Assembly (NCBI RefSeq): GCF_000767835.1
Contig: NZ_JPEN01000110.1
Span: 1-40,900 of the forward strand
Origin: Streptococcus sinensis
GTDB taxonomy: Bacteria > Bacillota > Bacilli > Lactobacillales > Streptococcaceae
DNA length: 40,900 nucleotides
Reading direction: 5' to 3'
The notes beneath the pieces are model-generated. The model was given only the letters and a program-made list of their open reading frames with translations. It was not told the DNA's origin and did no database searches. Below are positions 1 to 10,190 of the stretch, piece by piece (positions within the stretch are counted from its first letter, which is position 1; each line of letters starts with the position of its first letter). Position numbers and translations under genes: made by a program.

Positions 1-2
1 GC

Positions 3-33
3 AAAAAGCAACGGCAAATCCGTTGCTTTTTTT
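3..33 (+). terminator. Rho-independent terminator of the gene left of the window
   Basis: AGCAACGG (7-14) pairs with CCGTTGCT (20-27) around a CAAAT loop and is followed by a run of T. The A-run before the stem also pairs with the T-run. It ends transcription entering from the left, so the gene at 206 needs its own promoter. Confidence 0.85.
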
Positions 34-170
34 GTAGCAAAGGGACTATTGTCCCAGACTCTTGTTTTGGCTCCTTGTCAACTATAGTACATTTGCTAAT
101 GATAAGGGAAACTGATTTCTTTTAAAATTGATTTGGGAAAGGGTTAATAAAAGAATATTTTTGGGAAAAA

Positions 171-179
171 TGTTACAAT
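171..179 (+). promoter_or_regulatory. Extended -10 promoter for the AI-2E permease/TPR pair
   Basis: TGTTACAAT is a TGn-extended -10 (TACAAT at 174-179). No good -35 lies 17 bp upstream, which is common for streptococcal extended -10 promoters. It is 27 bp from the ATG at 206, with the ribosome site AAAGGAG at 193-199. Confidence 0.5.
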
Positions 180-205
180 GAGGTGATAAATCAAAGGAGT
201 CGTAT

Positions 206-1375
206 ATGGAACATAAAGAAAAAGATTTTAGCTTATCCTGGTTTTTCAGATGGTTCTTAGATAATAAGGCTATTACCGTATTTTTGGTTACTTTACTCAT
301 CGGTTTGAACATTTTTGTTCTGAGTAAAATTAGTTTCATTTTTACCCCAGTAATTGAATTTATTGGCGTGATTATGTTGCCGGTAATTTTGGCTGGTCTG
401 CTTTATTATCTGCTTAATCCTATCGTTGATTTTATGGAAAAGTATAAAATCAATCGTTTAGTGGCCATTACAATCGTCTTTGTATTGATTGGTTTATTAA
501 TTGTATGGGGCTTGGCTGTTGCTATTCCAAATTTGCAGCATCAAGCGGTTAGTTTTTCCAAAAATGTTCCCACTTATCTCAAGCAAGCCAATAAAATGAT
601 TGATGATGTTTTGACCAACTATATTTCGGATGATTTGAAGCCACAGATTGAGGAGTTTACAAATAATCTATCTACTCAGATAGCTACGTGGGCCAGCAAT
701 TTTTCATCTAGAGCAGTCAATTGGGCTAGCAATTTGATTAGTACGGCTTCGCAAATCATTGTGGCAATTATCATTATGCCTTTTATCCTTTTCTACCTTC
801 TACGTGATGGGAAAAATCTCAAAGGCTATGTGGTTCAGTTCTTACCTACTAAATTCCGCGAATCATTTGGTCAGGTCATGACGGATGTCAATACTCAGCT
901 GGCTAATTATGTTCGTGGTCAGGTGACAGTAGCCATGATTGTGTCTTTTATGTTTATGATTCTTTTCAAAATCATTGGCCTGCGTTACGGCGTGACTCTG
1001 GCTGTTGTTGCAGGAGTTTTGAACTTAGTACCTTATTTGGGAAGCTTTCTTGCCATGTTGCCGGCCTTAGTTCTAGGTTTGATTGCTGGACCGCTCATGC
1101 TTTTGAAGGTGATTGTTGTCTTTATTGTCGAACAGACGCTTGAAGGCCGCTTTGTTTCCCCACTGATTTTGGGTAGCCAACTAAGTATTCATCCGATTAC
1201 TATTTTATTTGTTTTGCTGACATCGGGTTCCATGTTTGGCATCTGGGGTGTTTTGTTGGGGATTCCTGCCTATGCCTCCGCCAAGGTTGCTATTACAGCG
1301 CTCTTTAAGTGGTACAAGAAGGTTAGCGGTTTGTATGAAGAAAGTGTTCAAGAACTAGGAGAAGACAGTGAGTAA
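206..1375 (+). CDS. AI-2E family (PerM/YdiK-like) integral membrane transporter
   Basis: The 389-residue polytopic membrane protein has hydrophobic helices near residues 20-45, 50-70 and 85-110, a soluble region around 115-175, then a C-terminal cluster of helices (about 185-370). This is the layout of the AI-2E transporter (PerM) family, whose members are proposed exporters or ion/H+ antiporters; the name reflects TqsA and does not prove AI-2 transport. Family-type motifs include RDGKNLKGYV, NYVRGQ and the NLVPYLGSF stretch. The length is typical. The start is fixed by AAAGGAG 7 nt upstream. The next gene begins inside its last codons (8-nt overlap), so the two are translationally coupled. 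The substrate cannot be read from sequence. Confidence 0.85.
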   Translation: MEHKEKDFSLSWFFRWFLDNKAITVFLVTLLIGLNIFVLSKISFIFTPVIEFIGVIMLPVILAGLLYYLLNPIVDFMEKYKINRLVAITIVFVLIGLLIVWGLAVAIPNLQHQAVSFSKNVPTYLKQANKMIDDVLTNYISDDLKPQIEEFTNNLSTQIATWASNFSSRAVNWASNLISTASQIIVAIIIMPFILFYLLRDGKNLKGYVVQFLPTKFRESFGQVMTDVNTQLANYVRGQVTVAMIVSFMFMILFKIIGLRYGVTLAVVAGVLNLVPYLGSFLAMLPALVLGLIAGPLMLLKVIVVFIVEQTLEGRFVSPLILGSQLSIHPITILFVLLTSGSMFGIWGVLLGIPAYASAKVAITALFKWYKKVSGLYEESVQELGEDSE

Positions 1376-2597
1376 TAGCGAACAGATGCTAACAGCCCTG
1401 CAAAATCAAGATTTGGCACAAGTTGAGAAGTATTTTGAAGAGGCTCTGGTTCAAGATTCCAATCAAGAACTATTAGAGTTAGCCGATTACTTGGAAAGTA
1501 TCGGCTTCTTCCCTCAGGCAAAGCGAATTTATGAGAAACTGGCTCCGTTTTATTCGGAATCTTATATCAGTCTGGCAACAATTGCTGGTGACGATGGAGA
1601 TTTGGAGGAGGCTTTTGCCTATTTGGAGGAGATTGACCCGACTAGTGAATGGTATGTGGCGGCTCTCTTGGCCAAGGCTGATCTCTATCAGTTAGAAGGA
1701 TTGCCAGATGTGGCTCGGGAGAAATTGCTGGAAGCTGCCAAACTGTCGGATGAACCTTTGGTGACATTTGGTTTGGCAGAAATTGAGTTTGAATTGGAAA
1801 ATTTTGCCCAAGCCATCAAGGAATATGCTCTGCTAGATAATCGCTCTATCTACGAGCAGACAGGCGTATCCACCTATCAGAGAATCGGACTTTGTTATGC
1901 CAGTCTGGGGAAAATCGAAGCAGCTATTGAATTTTTGGAAAAAGCTGTCGAGCTGGAATATGATGAAGAGACTGTCTATGAGTTGGCGGCTATCTTGTAT
2001 GGTCAAGAGGAGTACCAAAAAGCCAATCTTTACTTCAAGCAGCTGGATACGATTTCACCAGATTTTGAAGGCTATGAGTATGCTTACGCGCAGTCTCTCC
2101 ATGCAGAGCATAAGACTGAGGAAGCCTTGGCAATGACTGAGCAAGGCTTGACTAAAAATCCTTTCGAGACTCGCCTTCTGCTCCTTGCTTCGCAGCTATC
2201 TTATGAGCTGCATGATGTCGAACAGGCTGAGAACTACCTGCTAGCAGCTCAGGACAATGCGGATGATTTGGAGGAAATTGCTCTGCGCCTGACCAATCTC
2301 TATCTGGAGCAGGAACGTTACGAAGAAGTTTTAGCTTTTGAGAATCAGGATGTAGACAATGTCTTGACCCGCTGGAATCTGGCGCGTGCTTACCAGGCAT
2401 TGGAAAATGTGGAGAAAGCTGGCAAGCTTTATCAGGAACTGGCAGCTGACTTGCAGGGAAATCCTGAATTTCTAGAAGAATTTGTTTATCTATTACGCGA
2501 GTTGGGTCGTGTGGAAGAAGCAAAAATACAGGCTGGCAAATATCTGAGTTTGGTTCCAGACGATACTGCTATGGCAGATTTGTACGAAAGTTTGTAG
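1368..2597 (+). CDS. Tetratricopeptide (TPR) repeat protein
   Basis: A 409-residue acidic, all-helical soluble protein built of repeated about 34-residue helix pairs with TPR-type spacing, such as FFPQAKRIYEKLAPFY, KIEAAIEFLEKAVELEYD and EKAGKLYQELAADL. The repeats run through nearly the whole chain. There is no signal peptide or membrane segment, so it is probably a cytoplasmic scaffold or adaptor. It starts with GTG at 1368, with AGGAG 6 nt before it, and overlaps the upstream permease by 8 nt. Similar TPR proteins occur widely in streptococci with no assigned role. The partner is unknown; coupling with the permease suggests, but does not prove, a shared process. Confidence 0.85.
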   Translation: MSNSEQMLTALQNQDLAQVEKYFEEALVQDSNQELLELADYLESIGFFPQAKRIYEKLAPFYSESYISLATIAGDDGDLEEAFAYLEEIDPTSEWYVAALLAKADLYQLEGLPDVAREKLLEAAKLSDEPLVTFGLAEIEFELENFAQAIKEYALLDNRSIYEQTGVSTYQRIGLCYASLGKIEAAIEFLEKAVELEYDEETVYELAAILYGQEEYQKANLYFKQLDTISPDFEGYEYAYAQSLHAEHKTEEALAMTEQGLTKNPFETRLLLLASQLSYELHDVEQAENYLLAAQDNADDLEEIALRLTNLYLEQERYEEVLAFENQDVDNVLTRWNLARAYQALENVEKAGKLYQELAADLQGNPEFLEEFVYLLRELGRVEEAKIQAGKYLSLVPDDTAMADLYESL

Positions 2598-2612
2598 AAT
2601 TTTCACTTCATA

Positions 2613-2641
2613 AAAAAGACGCATCATTTCTGCGTCTTTTT
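2613..2641. terminator. Bidirectional terminator between convergent operons
   Basis: AAAAAGACGCA (2613-2623) pairs with TGCGTCTTTTT (2631-2641) around a 7-nt loop. A-run and T-run flanks serve both the rightward TPR transcript and the leftward ABC transcript, whose stop codon is at 2650. Confidence 0.85.
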
Positions 2642-2649
2642 GAATAGCT

Positions 2650-3462
2650 TTATTGAAGGTTTAATTTATATTTGCAAATGAAGTAAACAGCAAAATAGAA
2701 ACCGATAATTTTGATGATTTCATAGATATAAGCAAAGGAGAATATAAATGATTTCAAAACTGACCTGCCTGAAAAATTGTAGTATAATTCGTTGAACCAA
2801 CTGAAGAAACCACCATTTGGAATGAAGAGACTGATGCTTCCCAAGGCAATCCATAAAAGAAAGGCAAAAAGGATAGACATCAGAATGCGGTTATTCTTAA
2901 ACAGATGGCCGATAGCCATTGACAAGTAAAGAAAGAGGATTCCGGATACGAGTTGTAGAAATTGGCGAACGAGGTATAGAAGGATATAAGCGACATCCAT
3001 ATTTTTGAAGAAATCAAAAAGGTCAGCAATATTTGTACGGCTGATAGTAAAAGCTGTGAACAGGAGGCAGGAGAAAGAAAGTCCCAGGCTGATGGTACAA
3101 AGAAGTGACCAAGTAATAGCAGTCAGTAGCTTAGCCAAAAGCACCTGATGGGTAGTCACTGGCAGCGTCCAGGTTAAGTATCCTTCGCGTCCAAAGATAT
3201 TTTTATAAAAGCGAACAATCGTGATGATTATATTGGATAAATAAACACCAGAAGCGGCAGAGACAAGAAGGAGTATCAAGAAGCCATAGAGAGCCCAGTA
3301 AACGGAGGTACTTGAATCATAGTTTGACTGAAGCTGGCTGGAGGTTGTAGTACTAACCGCTGTAATTCCCATGAGAATCGATAGGGCAGCCAAGACAGCA
3401 ATTAAGATCAAATACCATTTATAGGTGGCTTTAAATTCATATTTTAAAAGTTTTCCAAACAT
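2650..3462 (-). CDS. ABC transporter permease (ABC-2-like)
   Basis: A 270-residue membrane protein with about six hydrophobic segments, starting MFGKLLKYEFKATYKWY, a common start in small bacitracin/antibiotic-type ABC-2 permeases. An upstream in-frame ATG at 3558 would overlap the ATPase gene by about 80 nt. The ATG at 3462 lies 16 nt after the ATPase stop behind a purine-rich GAAAGAGAGAAAG stretch, so I chose 3462. The motif NIFGREGYLTWTLPVTTHQVLLAK resembles the conserved cytoplasmic loop of these permeases. Together with the ATPase it should form a membrane exporter or lipid/peptide resistance transporter. The substrate is not evident. Confidence 0.8.
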   Translation of the reverse strand: MFGKLLKYEFKATYKWYLILIAVLAALSILMGITAVSTTTSSQLQSNYDSSTSVYWALYGFLILLLVSAASGVYLSNIIITIVRFYKNIFGREGYLTWTLPVTTHQVLLAKLLTAITWSLLCTISLGLSFSCLLFTAFTISRTNIADLFDFFKNMDVAYILLYLVRQFLQLVSGILFLYLSMAIGHLFKNNRILMSILFAFLLWIALGSISLFIPNGGFFSWFNELYYNFSGRSVLKSFIFSFAYIYEIIKIIGFYFAVYFICKYKLNLQ

Positions 3463-3478
3463 ATCACTTTCTCTCTTT

Positions 3479-4186
3479 CTAATAAAGACGGAACTGGTAA
3501 CGGAAGATTTCATCAATAGATTGCTGGTATCTTTGACGCAGATTTGCAGCATTTTCATGGATTAGAATGGATCCTTGGTTGATAAAAATAACTTCGTCCA
3601 AGATTGGCTCTATATCAGCAATTAAATGAGTGGAGATAATGACAGATGAGTGAGGCGAACGGTTTTGGATAATGGTCCTCAAAATGTAATCTCGTGCGGC
3701 AGGATCGACACCGCCGATAGGCTCGTCCAAAATATAAAGGTCAGCCTGACGGCTCATGACTAAAATCAGCTGAACTTTCTCTTTATTTCCTTTGGAAAGA
3801 TTTTTAAAAGAATCCTTCACATTGATATTAAGGTCATTTAAGAGTTGATAAGCTTTCGCAATGTTGAAGTCTTCATAAAAATCTCGAAAGAATGTTAAAG
3901 CTTCTTCGACTTTTAGATTATCGTTTAAATAGCTTGTATCGGGAAGATAAGAGACGAATTTTTTAGATTCTGGCGAGGGAGTATTTCCTTTTAGATAAAT
4001 AGTCCCAAATGTCGGCTGCAGCAAGCCGTTGATTAATTTGATGAGGGTGGTTTTTCCGCTCCCATTTGGTCCTAAGAGACCGACAATTTTGCCAGGCTGA
4101 ATAGCTAGATTGACATTTGTTAGAGCTGCAGATTCTCCATAATTTTTCTGTACATGATCAAGATAAAGTAGTGGATAGGGATTCAT
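3479..4186 (-). CDS. ABC transporter ATP-binding protein
   Basis: A 235-residue nucleotide-binding domain. Visible motifs are Walker A GPNGSGKTT (about residues 39-47), signature LSKGNKEKVQ in place of the usual LSGGQ, Walker B LYILDEP, and the switch histidine in ISTHL. The signature is characteristic of the YhcG/YtrB-like exporters in which GGQ is replaced by KGN. AAAGGAAA lies just before the ATG. It is the first gene of a two-gene minus-strand operon with the permease. It energises export across the cytoplasmic membrane; the cargo is unknown. Confidence 0.85.
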   Translation of the reverse strand: MNPYPLLYLDHVQKNYGESAALTNVNLAIQPGKIVGLLGPNGSGKTTLIKLINGLLQPTFGTIYLKGNTPSPESKKFVSYLPDTSYLNDNLKVEEALTFFRDFYEDFNIAKAYQLLNDLNINVKDSFKNLSKGNKEKVQLILVMSRQADLYILDEPIGGVDPAARDYILRTIIQNRSPHSSVIISTHLIADIEPILDEVIFINQGSILIHENAANLRQRYQQSIDEIFRYQFRLY

Positions 4187-4216
4187 AGGTATTTCCTTTG
4201 CAGTGTTTTTATATTT

Positions 4217-4245
4217 ATTATAGCTTTTCGTTTTTAAATATGCAA
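4217..4245 (-). promoter_or_regulatory. Sigma-A promoter of the ABC operon
   Basis: On the minus strand TTGCAT (4245-4240) and a perfect TATAAT (4222-4217) are separated by exactly 17 bp, about 31 bp before the ATPase start. Confidence 0.75.
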
Positions 4246-4322
4246 AGGATAATGGAAGTGACGGGCTTGGTCGTAGGGATATCTGTCTTTGTATTTAAAT
4301 TCCTTCTTTGGAAATTTTCCTG

Positions 4323-4328
4323 TATAAT
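4323..4328 (+). promoter_or_regulatory. -10 element of the dnaE promoter
   Basis: A perfect TATAAT lies 38 bp before the dnaE start. A -35 at proper spacing is poor (TTCCTT at 4300-4305). Confidence 0.5.
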
Positions 4329-4365
4329 AGAATTAGAAATATAGCACGGGCATAAGGAGATAAAT

Positions 4366-7300
4366 GTGGTCGTACAACTAGATACCAAGACTGTTTACAC
4401 TTTTATGGACAGTCTGATTTCTATCAAAAAATATGTAAATCGTGCCAAGGAGTTGGGCTATAAAAGTCTGGGCATGATGGATATAGATAATCTTTACGGC
4501 GCTTATCATTTTCTAGAGGAGGCGAAAGCAGCAGGTATTCAGCCTCTGCTGGGTCTGGAAATGGAAATTTTCAAAGATGGCGACCTTCTCAATCTGCGGC
4601 TCTTAGCTCTGGATAGTCAGGGCTACCGCAACCTGATGAAAGTCTCTACTCTGAAGATGATGGGGCGTAAGAACTGGGAAGATTTCCAGCATCTCTTTAA
4701 GGGGTTGGCTCTGATTGTGCCAGCTTTTGAAGGCGTGGATCGACTGGATCTTGGTTTGGACTTTTTTGTCGGCGTTTTTCCAGATACACCGCGGCAGGAT
4801 TTTGGTCGGTCTACCTTGCCTCTTCATACCGTCCGATATTTTGAGCAGGGAGATTTGGAAACTTTGCAGATGCTGCGGGCGATTCGGGATAATATCAGCT
4901 TGAGAGAGGTTGGGCATTTGCCCAGTCATGAATTCTTATTGACTCCAGATACTTTGGTGGAAGCTTTCGCTGACAATTTTCCAGAGAGTCTGGCCAATCT
5001 GGATCAGCTGACGGCCTCAGTTCACTATGAAATTAATACTGAGCTGAAACTTCCGCGCTTTAATCCTGAGCGACCTGCAGTAGAGGAACTTCAGGAATTG
5101 GCCAAGGAAGGACTGCGTAAGCGAGGACGGACAGGAGCAGCCTACCAAGAAAGGCTGGCTCAGGAGTTGGCGGTTATCCACCAGATGGGTTTTGACGATT
5201 ATTTTCTTATTGTCTGGGATCTGCTGCGCTTTGGTCGGAGTCAAGGTTATTATATGGGCATGGGTCGGGGGTCGGCAGTCGGTAGTTTGGTAGCCTATGC
5301 TTTAGATATTACGGGTATTGACCCAGTAGAAAAGAACCTGCTCTTTGAACGCTTCCTAAATCTAGAGCGTTACACTATGCCTGATATTGATATCGATATT
5401 CCCGACGTTTACCGACCGGAGTTTATCCGCTATGTCCGAGATCGCTATGGCAGCATGCATGCTGCCCAGATTGTGACTTATTCCACTTTTGGTGCCAAAC
5501 AGGCGATTCGGGATGTTTTTAAGCGCTATGGCCTGCCTGAGTATGAGCTGACGAATATTACTAGGAAGATCCGCTTTCAGGATAATCTGACCTCGGCTTA
5601 TGAGAAGAACATAGCCTTTCGCCAGATTATCAACAGTAAACTGGAGTATCAGAAGGCTTTTGAAATTGCGAAGAAAATCGAAGGAAATCCCCGTCAGACC
5701 TCTGTTCATGCAGCTGGGGTCGTCATGAGTGACGATGATTTGACCAACCAAATCCCTCTAAAATACGGGGAGGATATGTATATCACCCAGTATGACGCCC
5801 ATGGCGTGGAGAGCAACGGCTTGCTCAAGATGGACTTTCTGGGCTTGCGTAATTTGACCTTTGTCCAGCGAATGAAGGAAGCAACCCTGAAAAAATATGA
5901 AGTAGACATCGAGATTGCAGAGATTGACTTAGAAGATGAAAAAACTCTGCGACTTTTTGCGGCAGGTGATACTAAGGGGATTTTCCAGTTTGAGCAGCCG
6001 GGCGCTATCAGCCTGCTCAAGCGAGTCCAGCCCGTTCGCTTTGAAGAAGTGGTAGCCACTACATCCCTCAACCGTCCTGGTGCCAGTGACTATATTGATA
6101 ACTTCGTCAAGCGCAAGCATGGTCGGGAGCAGGTGGAGCTGATTGATCCTAGTCTAGAGGATATCTTGGCGCCAACCTACGGCATCATGCTCTATCAGGA
6201 GCAGGTCATGCAAGTGGCCCAGCGTTTTGGTGGCTTTAGTCTGGGCAAGGCCGATATTTTACGACGAGCTATGGGTAAGAAGAATGCAGCTGAAATGCAC
6301 AAAATGGAAAAAGAATTTGTGATTGGAGCTGTAGAATTGGGACATTCGGAGGCCAAGGCCAAGGAAGTTTTTGCGATCATGGAAAAATTTGCCGGCTATG
6401 GCTTCAACCGCAGCCATGCCTATGCCTATTCAGCCCTGGCCTTTCAATTAGCTTATTTCAAGGCTCATTATCCAGACATTTTCTTTGATGTCATGCTCAA
6501 TTACTCCAGCTCAGATTATATCTCGGATGCCTTGGGCTTTGGCTTTGAGCTGGCTCCGCTGACCATTAACAATATTCCCTACAGGGATAAGTTTCAGGAG
6601 CGAAACATTTATCTAGGACTGAAAAATATCAAGGGCTTGCCACGGGATTTTGCCTACTGGATTTTAGAAGAACGCCAGACAAAGCCGTTCAGCAGTGTGG
6701 AAGATTTTATTCTGCGTCTTCCGCAGAATTATCACAAGCTGTCGCTTTTAACCCCCTTGGTTCAACTAGGCCTCTTTGATTCTTTTGAACCTAATCGGCA
6801 GAAAGTTCTGGCTAATCTGCCCAATCTTTTTGTCTTTGCAGATGAGCTGGGCAGTCTTTTTGCGGATACTAGCTATTCATGGACAGAAGTTCAGGATTTC
6901 AGTGCTGCGGAGAAGTTTGAGCAGGAACAGGCTCTGATTGGGATTGGTCTTAGTGATCATCCGCTCATTAGCCTAGCCAAGAAAGCTAGCCAGCCCTTTG
7001 TTTGGATTGAAGAATTGACTGAGAATAGCCGTGCGACTATTCTGGTGGAGGTTCAGTCCATCAAGGTCATTCGCACCAAAAATGGTGAAAATATGGCCTT
7101 TATCCAAGTGACGGATACCAAGAAGAAGTTGGATGTGACCCTCTTCCCAGAAACTTACCGTCATTTTTCTAAGCTGCTCAAGGAAAAGGGGTATTACTAT
7201 CTAACCGGTAAAATTCAGGAAAGAGATGGGCGCCTGCAGATGATTTTAGCAGAGGCGGCAGAAGCTAGCGCGGAACGTTTTTGGATTCAACTGACTGATC

Positions 7301-7476
7301 GCAGTCAAGACCGACAAATTGCAGAAATCTTGCAGCGCTATCCAGGAAATATCCCAGTGGTGTTGCGTTATGAGCATGAAAAGAAAACCGTCCCTGCATC
7401 AGGATTTCATGTTCAAAAATCAGACCAGCTTCAAGAGGAACTAGAAAATTTTAGTATGAAAACGGTTTTTCGTTAA
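4366..7476 (+). CDS. dnaE: DNA polymerase III subunit alpha, DnaE type
   Basis: A 1036-residue replicative C-family DNA polymerase, the second (lagging-strand/primer-extending) Pol III of low-GC Gram-positives beside PolC. Order: N-terminal PHP-like domain (about 1-200), palm/fingers with catalytic aspartates D340 and D342 in PDIDIDIPD and a third near D490 (KMDFLGLRN), the tandem helix-hairpin-helix region around 760-820, and an OB fold (about 900-980) with TILVEVQSIK. The start is GTG at 4366, 6 nt after AAGGAG. An ATG two bases earlier (4364) opens only a five-codon ORF in another frame. The PHP region lacks the usual N-terminal HxH metal ligands (it reads LDTKTVYTF), so metal-dependent proofreading there is unlikely. 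Length is normal. Confidence 0.95.
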   Translation: MVVQLDTKTVYTFMDSLISIKKYVNRAKELGYKSLGMMDIDNLYGAYHFLEEAKAAGIQPLLGLEMEIFKDGDLLNLRLLALDSQGYRNLMKVSTLKMMGRKNWEDFQHLFKGLALIVPAFEGVDRLDLGLDFFVGVFPDTPRQDFGRSTLPLHTVRYFEQGDLETLQMLRAIRDNISLREVGHLPSHEFLLTPDTLVEAFADNFPESLANLDQLTASVHYEINTELKLPRFNPERPAVEELQELAKEGLRKRGRTGAAYQERLAQELAVIHQMGFDDYFLIVWDLLRFGRSQGYYMGMGRGSAVGSLVAYALDITGIDPVEKNLLFERFLNLERYTMPDIDIDIPDVYRPEFIRYVRDRYGSMHAAQIVTYSTFGAKQAIRDVFKRYGLPEYELTNITRKIRFQDNLTSAYEKNIAFRQIINSKLEYQKAFEIAKKIEGNPRQTSVHAAGVVMSDDDLTNQIPLKYGEDMYITQYDAHGVESNGLLKMDFLGLRNLTFVQRMKEATLKKYEVDIEIAEIDLEDEKTLRLFAAGDTKGIFQFEQPGAISLLKRVQPVRFEEVVATTSLNRPGASDYIDNFVKRKHGREQVELIDPSLEDILAPTYGIMLYQEQVMQVAQRFGGFSLGKADILRRAMGKKNAAEMHKMEKEFVIGAVELGHSEAKAKEVFAIMEKFAGYGFNRSHAYAYSALAFQLAYFKAHYPDIFFDVMLNYSSSDYISDALGFGFELAPLTINNIPYRDKFQERNIYLGLKNIKGLPRDFAYWILEERQTKPFSSVEDFILRLPQNYHKLSLLTPLVQLGLFDSFEPNRQKVLANLPNLFVFADELGSLFADTSYSWTEVQDFSAAEKFEQEQALIGIGLSDHPLISLAKKASQPFVWIEELTENSRATILVEVQSIKVIRTKNGENMAFIQVTDTKKKLDVTLFPETYRHFSKLLKEKGYYYLTGKIQERDGRLQMILAEAAEASAERFWIQLTDRSQDRQIAEILQRYPGNIPVVLRYEHEKKTVPASGFHVQKSDQLQEELENFSMKTVFR

Positions 7477-7512
7477 AAAATATGGAAAATCAGAGAATTT
7501 TTAGCCTAATTA

Positions 7513-7521
7513 TGGTATAAT
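7513..7521 (+). promoter_or_regulatory. Extended -10 promoter of pfkA
   Basis: TGGTATAAT (TGn plus perfect -10) lies 38 bp upstream of the pfkA ATG, with AAGGAG at 7543-7548. No convincing -35 is present. No terminator separates dnaE from pfkA, so readthrough is possible. Confidence 0.65.
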
Positions 7522-7544
7522 CAATTAGAATGTTAAAAAGATAA

Positions 7545-8567
<1,023 letters not shown>

Positions 8568-8633
8568 TCAACTTTCATTAATTTGGTAACATGACTATAA
8601 AAGGTCGAATTATATAAAGGAGTCACAAAAATC

Positions 8634-10139
8634 ATGAATAAACGTGTAAAAATCGTTGCAACTTTGGGTCCTGCGGTAGAAATCCGTGGTGGTAAAAAAT
8701 TCGGTGATGACGGATACTGGGGAGAAAAACTTGATGTTGAAGCTTCAGCTCAAAATATTGCAAAATTGATTGAAGCTGGTGCAAATACTTTCCGTTTCAA
8801 CTTCTCACACGGTGACCACCAAGAACAAGGTGAGCGTATGGCAACTGTTAAACTTGCTGAAAAAATTGCAGGTAAAAAAGTTGGTTTCCTTCTTGATACT
8901 AAAGGACCTGAAATCCGTACAGAATTGTTTGAAGGTGACGCAAAAGAGTACTCGTACAAAACTGGTGAAAAAATCCGTGTTGCAACTAAACAAGGAATCA
9001 AATCAACTCGCGATGTGATTGCTTTAAACGTTGCTGGTGCGCTTGACATCTATGATGACGTTGAGATTGGAAAACAAGTGCTTGTTGATGACGGAAAACT
9101 TGGTCTTCGCGTAATTGGTAAGGATGACTTAACTCGTGAATTTGAAGTAGAAGTTGAAAATGACGGCATCATTGCTAAGCAAAAAGGTGTAAACATCCCG
9201 AATACTAAGATTCCTTTCCCAGCACTTGCTGAGCGTGACAACGCTGACATCCGCTTTGGTCTTGAACAAGGTATTAACTTCATCGCGATTTCATTCGTCC
9301 GTACTGCAAAAGACGTAAACGAAGTTCGTGCAATCTGTGAAGAAACTGGTAATGGTCACGTTCAATTGTTCGCTAAAATCGAAAACCAACAAGGTATCGA
9401 CAACTTGGATGAAATCATTGAAGCTGCTGACGGTATCATGATTGCTCGTGGTGACATGGGTATCGAAGTACCATTCGAAATGGTTCCAGTTTACCAAAAA
9501 ATGATCATCACAAAAGTAAATGCAGCTGGTAAAGTCTCTATCACAGCAACAAACATGCTTGAAACCATGACTGAAAAACCACGTGCAACGCGTTCAGAAG
9601 TATCAGACGTGTTTAACGCTGTTATCGATGGAACCGATGCTACAATGCTTTCAGGTGAGTCTGCAAATGGTAAATATCCACTTGAGTCAGTTACTACGAT
9701 GGCAACTATTGACAAAAATGCTCAAACTCTTTTAAAAGAATACGGTCGCTTGTCATCTGTTAACTTGCCACGTAATTCTAAGACTGAGGTTATGGCTTCA
9801 GCTGTTAAGGATGCGACAAACTCTATGAATATCAAGTTGGTGGTTACTCTTACTAAGACAGGTCACACTGCTCGTTTAATTTCTAAATACCGTCCAGATG
9901 CTGATATCTTGGCAATCACTTTCGATGAATTGACTCAGCGTGGTTTGATGCTGAACTGGGGAGTTATTCCAGTAACAACTGATCGCCCATCAAACACTGA
10001 TGATATGTTCGAACTTGCCGAAAAGATTGCAGTGGAACAAGGTTTGGTTGAATCTGGTGACGATATCGTTATTGTTGCTGGTGTGCCACTTGGTGAGGCT
10101 GTTCGTACCAATACAATGCGTATCCGTACAGTTCGTTAA
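8634..10139 (+). CDS. pyk: Pyruvate kinase
   Basis: A 501-residue enzyme converting phosphoenolpyruvate and ADP to pyruvate and ATP, the last glycolytic step. Visible signatures: KIVATLGPAVE at the N-terminus, FRFNFSHGDH (about 52-61), KGPEIRTE, the family motif around KIENQQGIDNLDEI (catalytic Lys) and IMIARGDMGIEVP, and TATNMLETM. The C-terminal domain binds the allosteric effector in this family. AAGGAG precedes ATG at 8634. Codon use indicates strong expression, like pfkA. A strong terminator follows. Confidence 0.97.
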   Translation: MNKRVKIVATLGPAVEIRGGKKFGDDGYWGEKLDVEASAQNIAKLIEAGANTFRFNFSHGDHQEQGERMATVKLAEKIAGKKVGFLLDTKGPEIRTELFEGDAKEYSYKTGEKIRVATKQGIKSTRDVIALNVAGALDIYDDVEIGKQVLVDDGKLGLRVIGKDDLTREFEVEVENDGIIAKQKGVNIPNTKIPFPALAERDNADIRFGLEQGINFIAISFVRTAKDVNEVRAICEETGNGHVQLFAKIENQQGIDNLDEIIEAADGIMIARGDMGIEVPFEMVPVYQKMIITKVNAAGKVSITATNMLETMTEKPRATRSEVSDVFNAVIDGTDATMLSGESANGKYPLESVTTMATIDKNAQTLLKEYGRLSSVNLPRNSKTEVMASAVKDATNSMNIKLVVTLTKTGHTARLISKYRPDADILAITFDELTQRGLMLNWGVIPVTTDRPSNTDDMFELAEKIAVEQGLVESGDDIVIVAGVPLGEAVRTNTMRIRTVR

Positions 10140-10154
10140 TCTGAATCATTCTAT

Positions 10155-10186
10155 AAGCTGATAGTTTTAAACTATCGGCTTTTTCT
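10155..10186 (+). terminator. Terminator of the pfkA-pyk operon
   Basis: AGCTGATAGT (10156-10165) pairs with ACTATCGGCT (10171-10180), one G-U pair and a 5-nt loop, followed by TTTTTCTTTT. Confidence 0.9.
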
Positions 10187-10190
10187 TTTC

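Noticed and set aside
3463-3558. Longer N-terminus for the ABC permease
   Set aside because: It would overlap the ATPase gene by about 80 nt; the internal ATG 3462 matches the usual MFGKLLKYE start.
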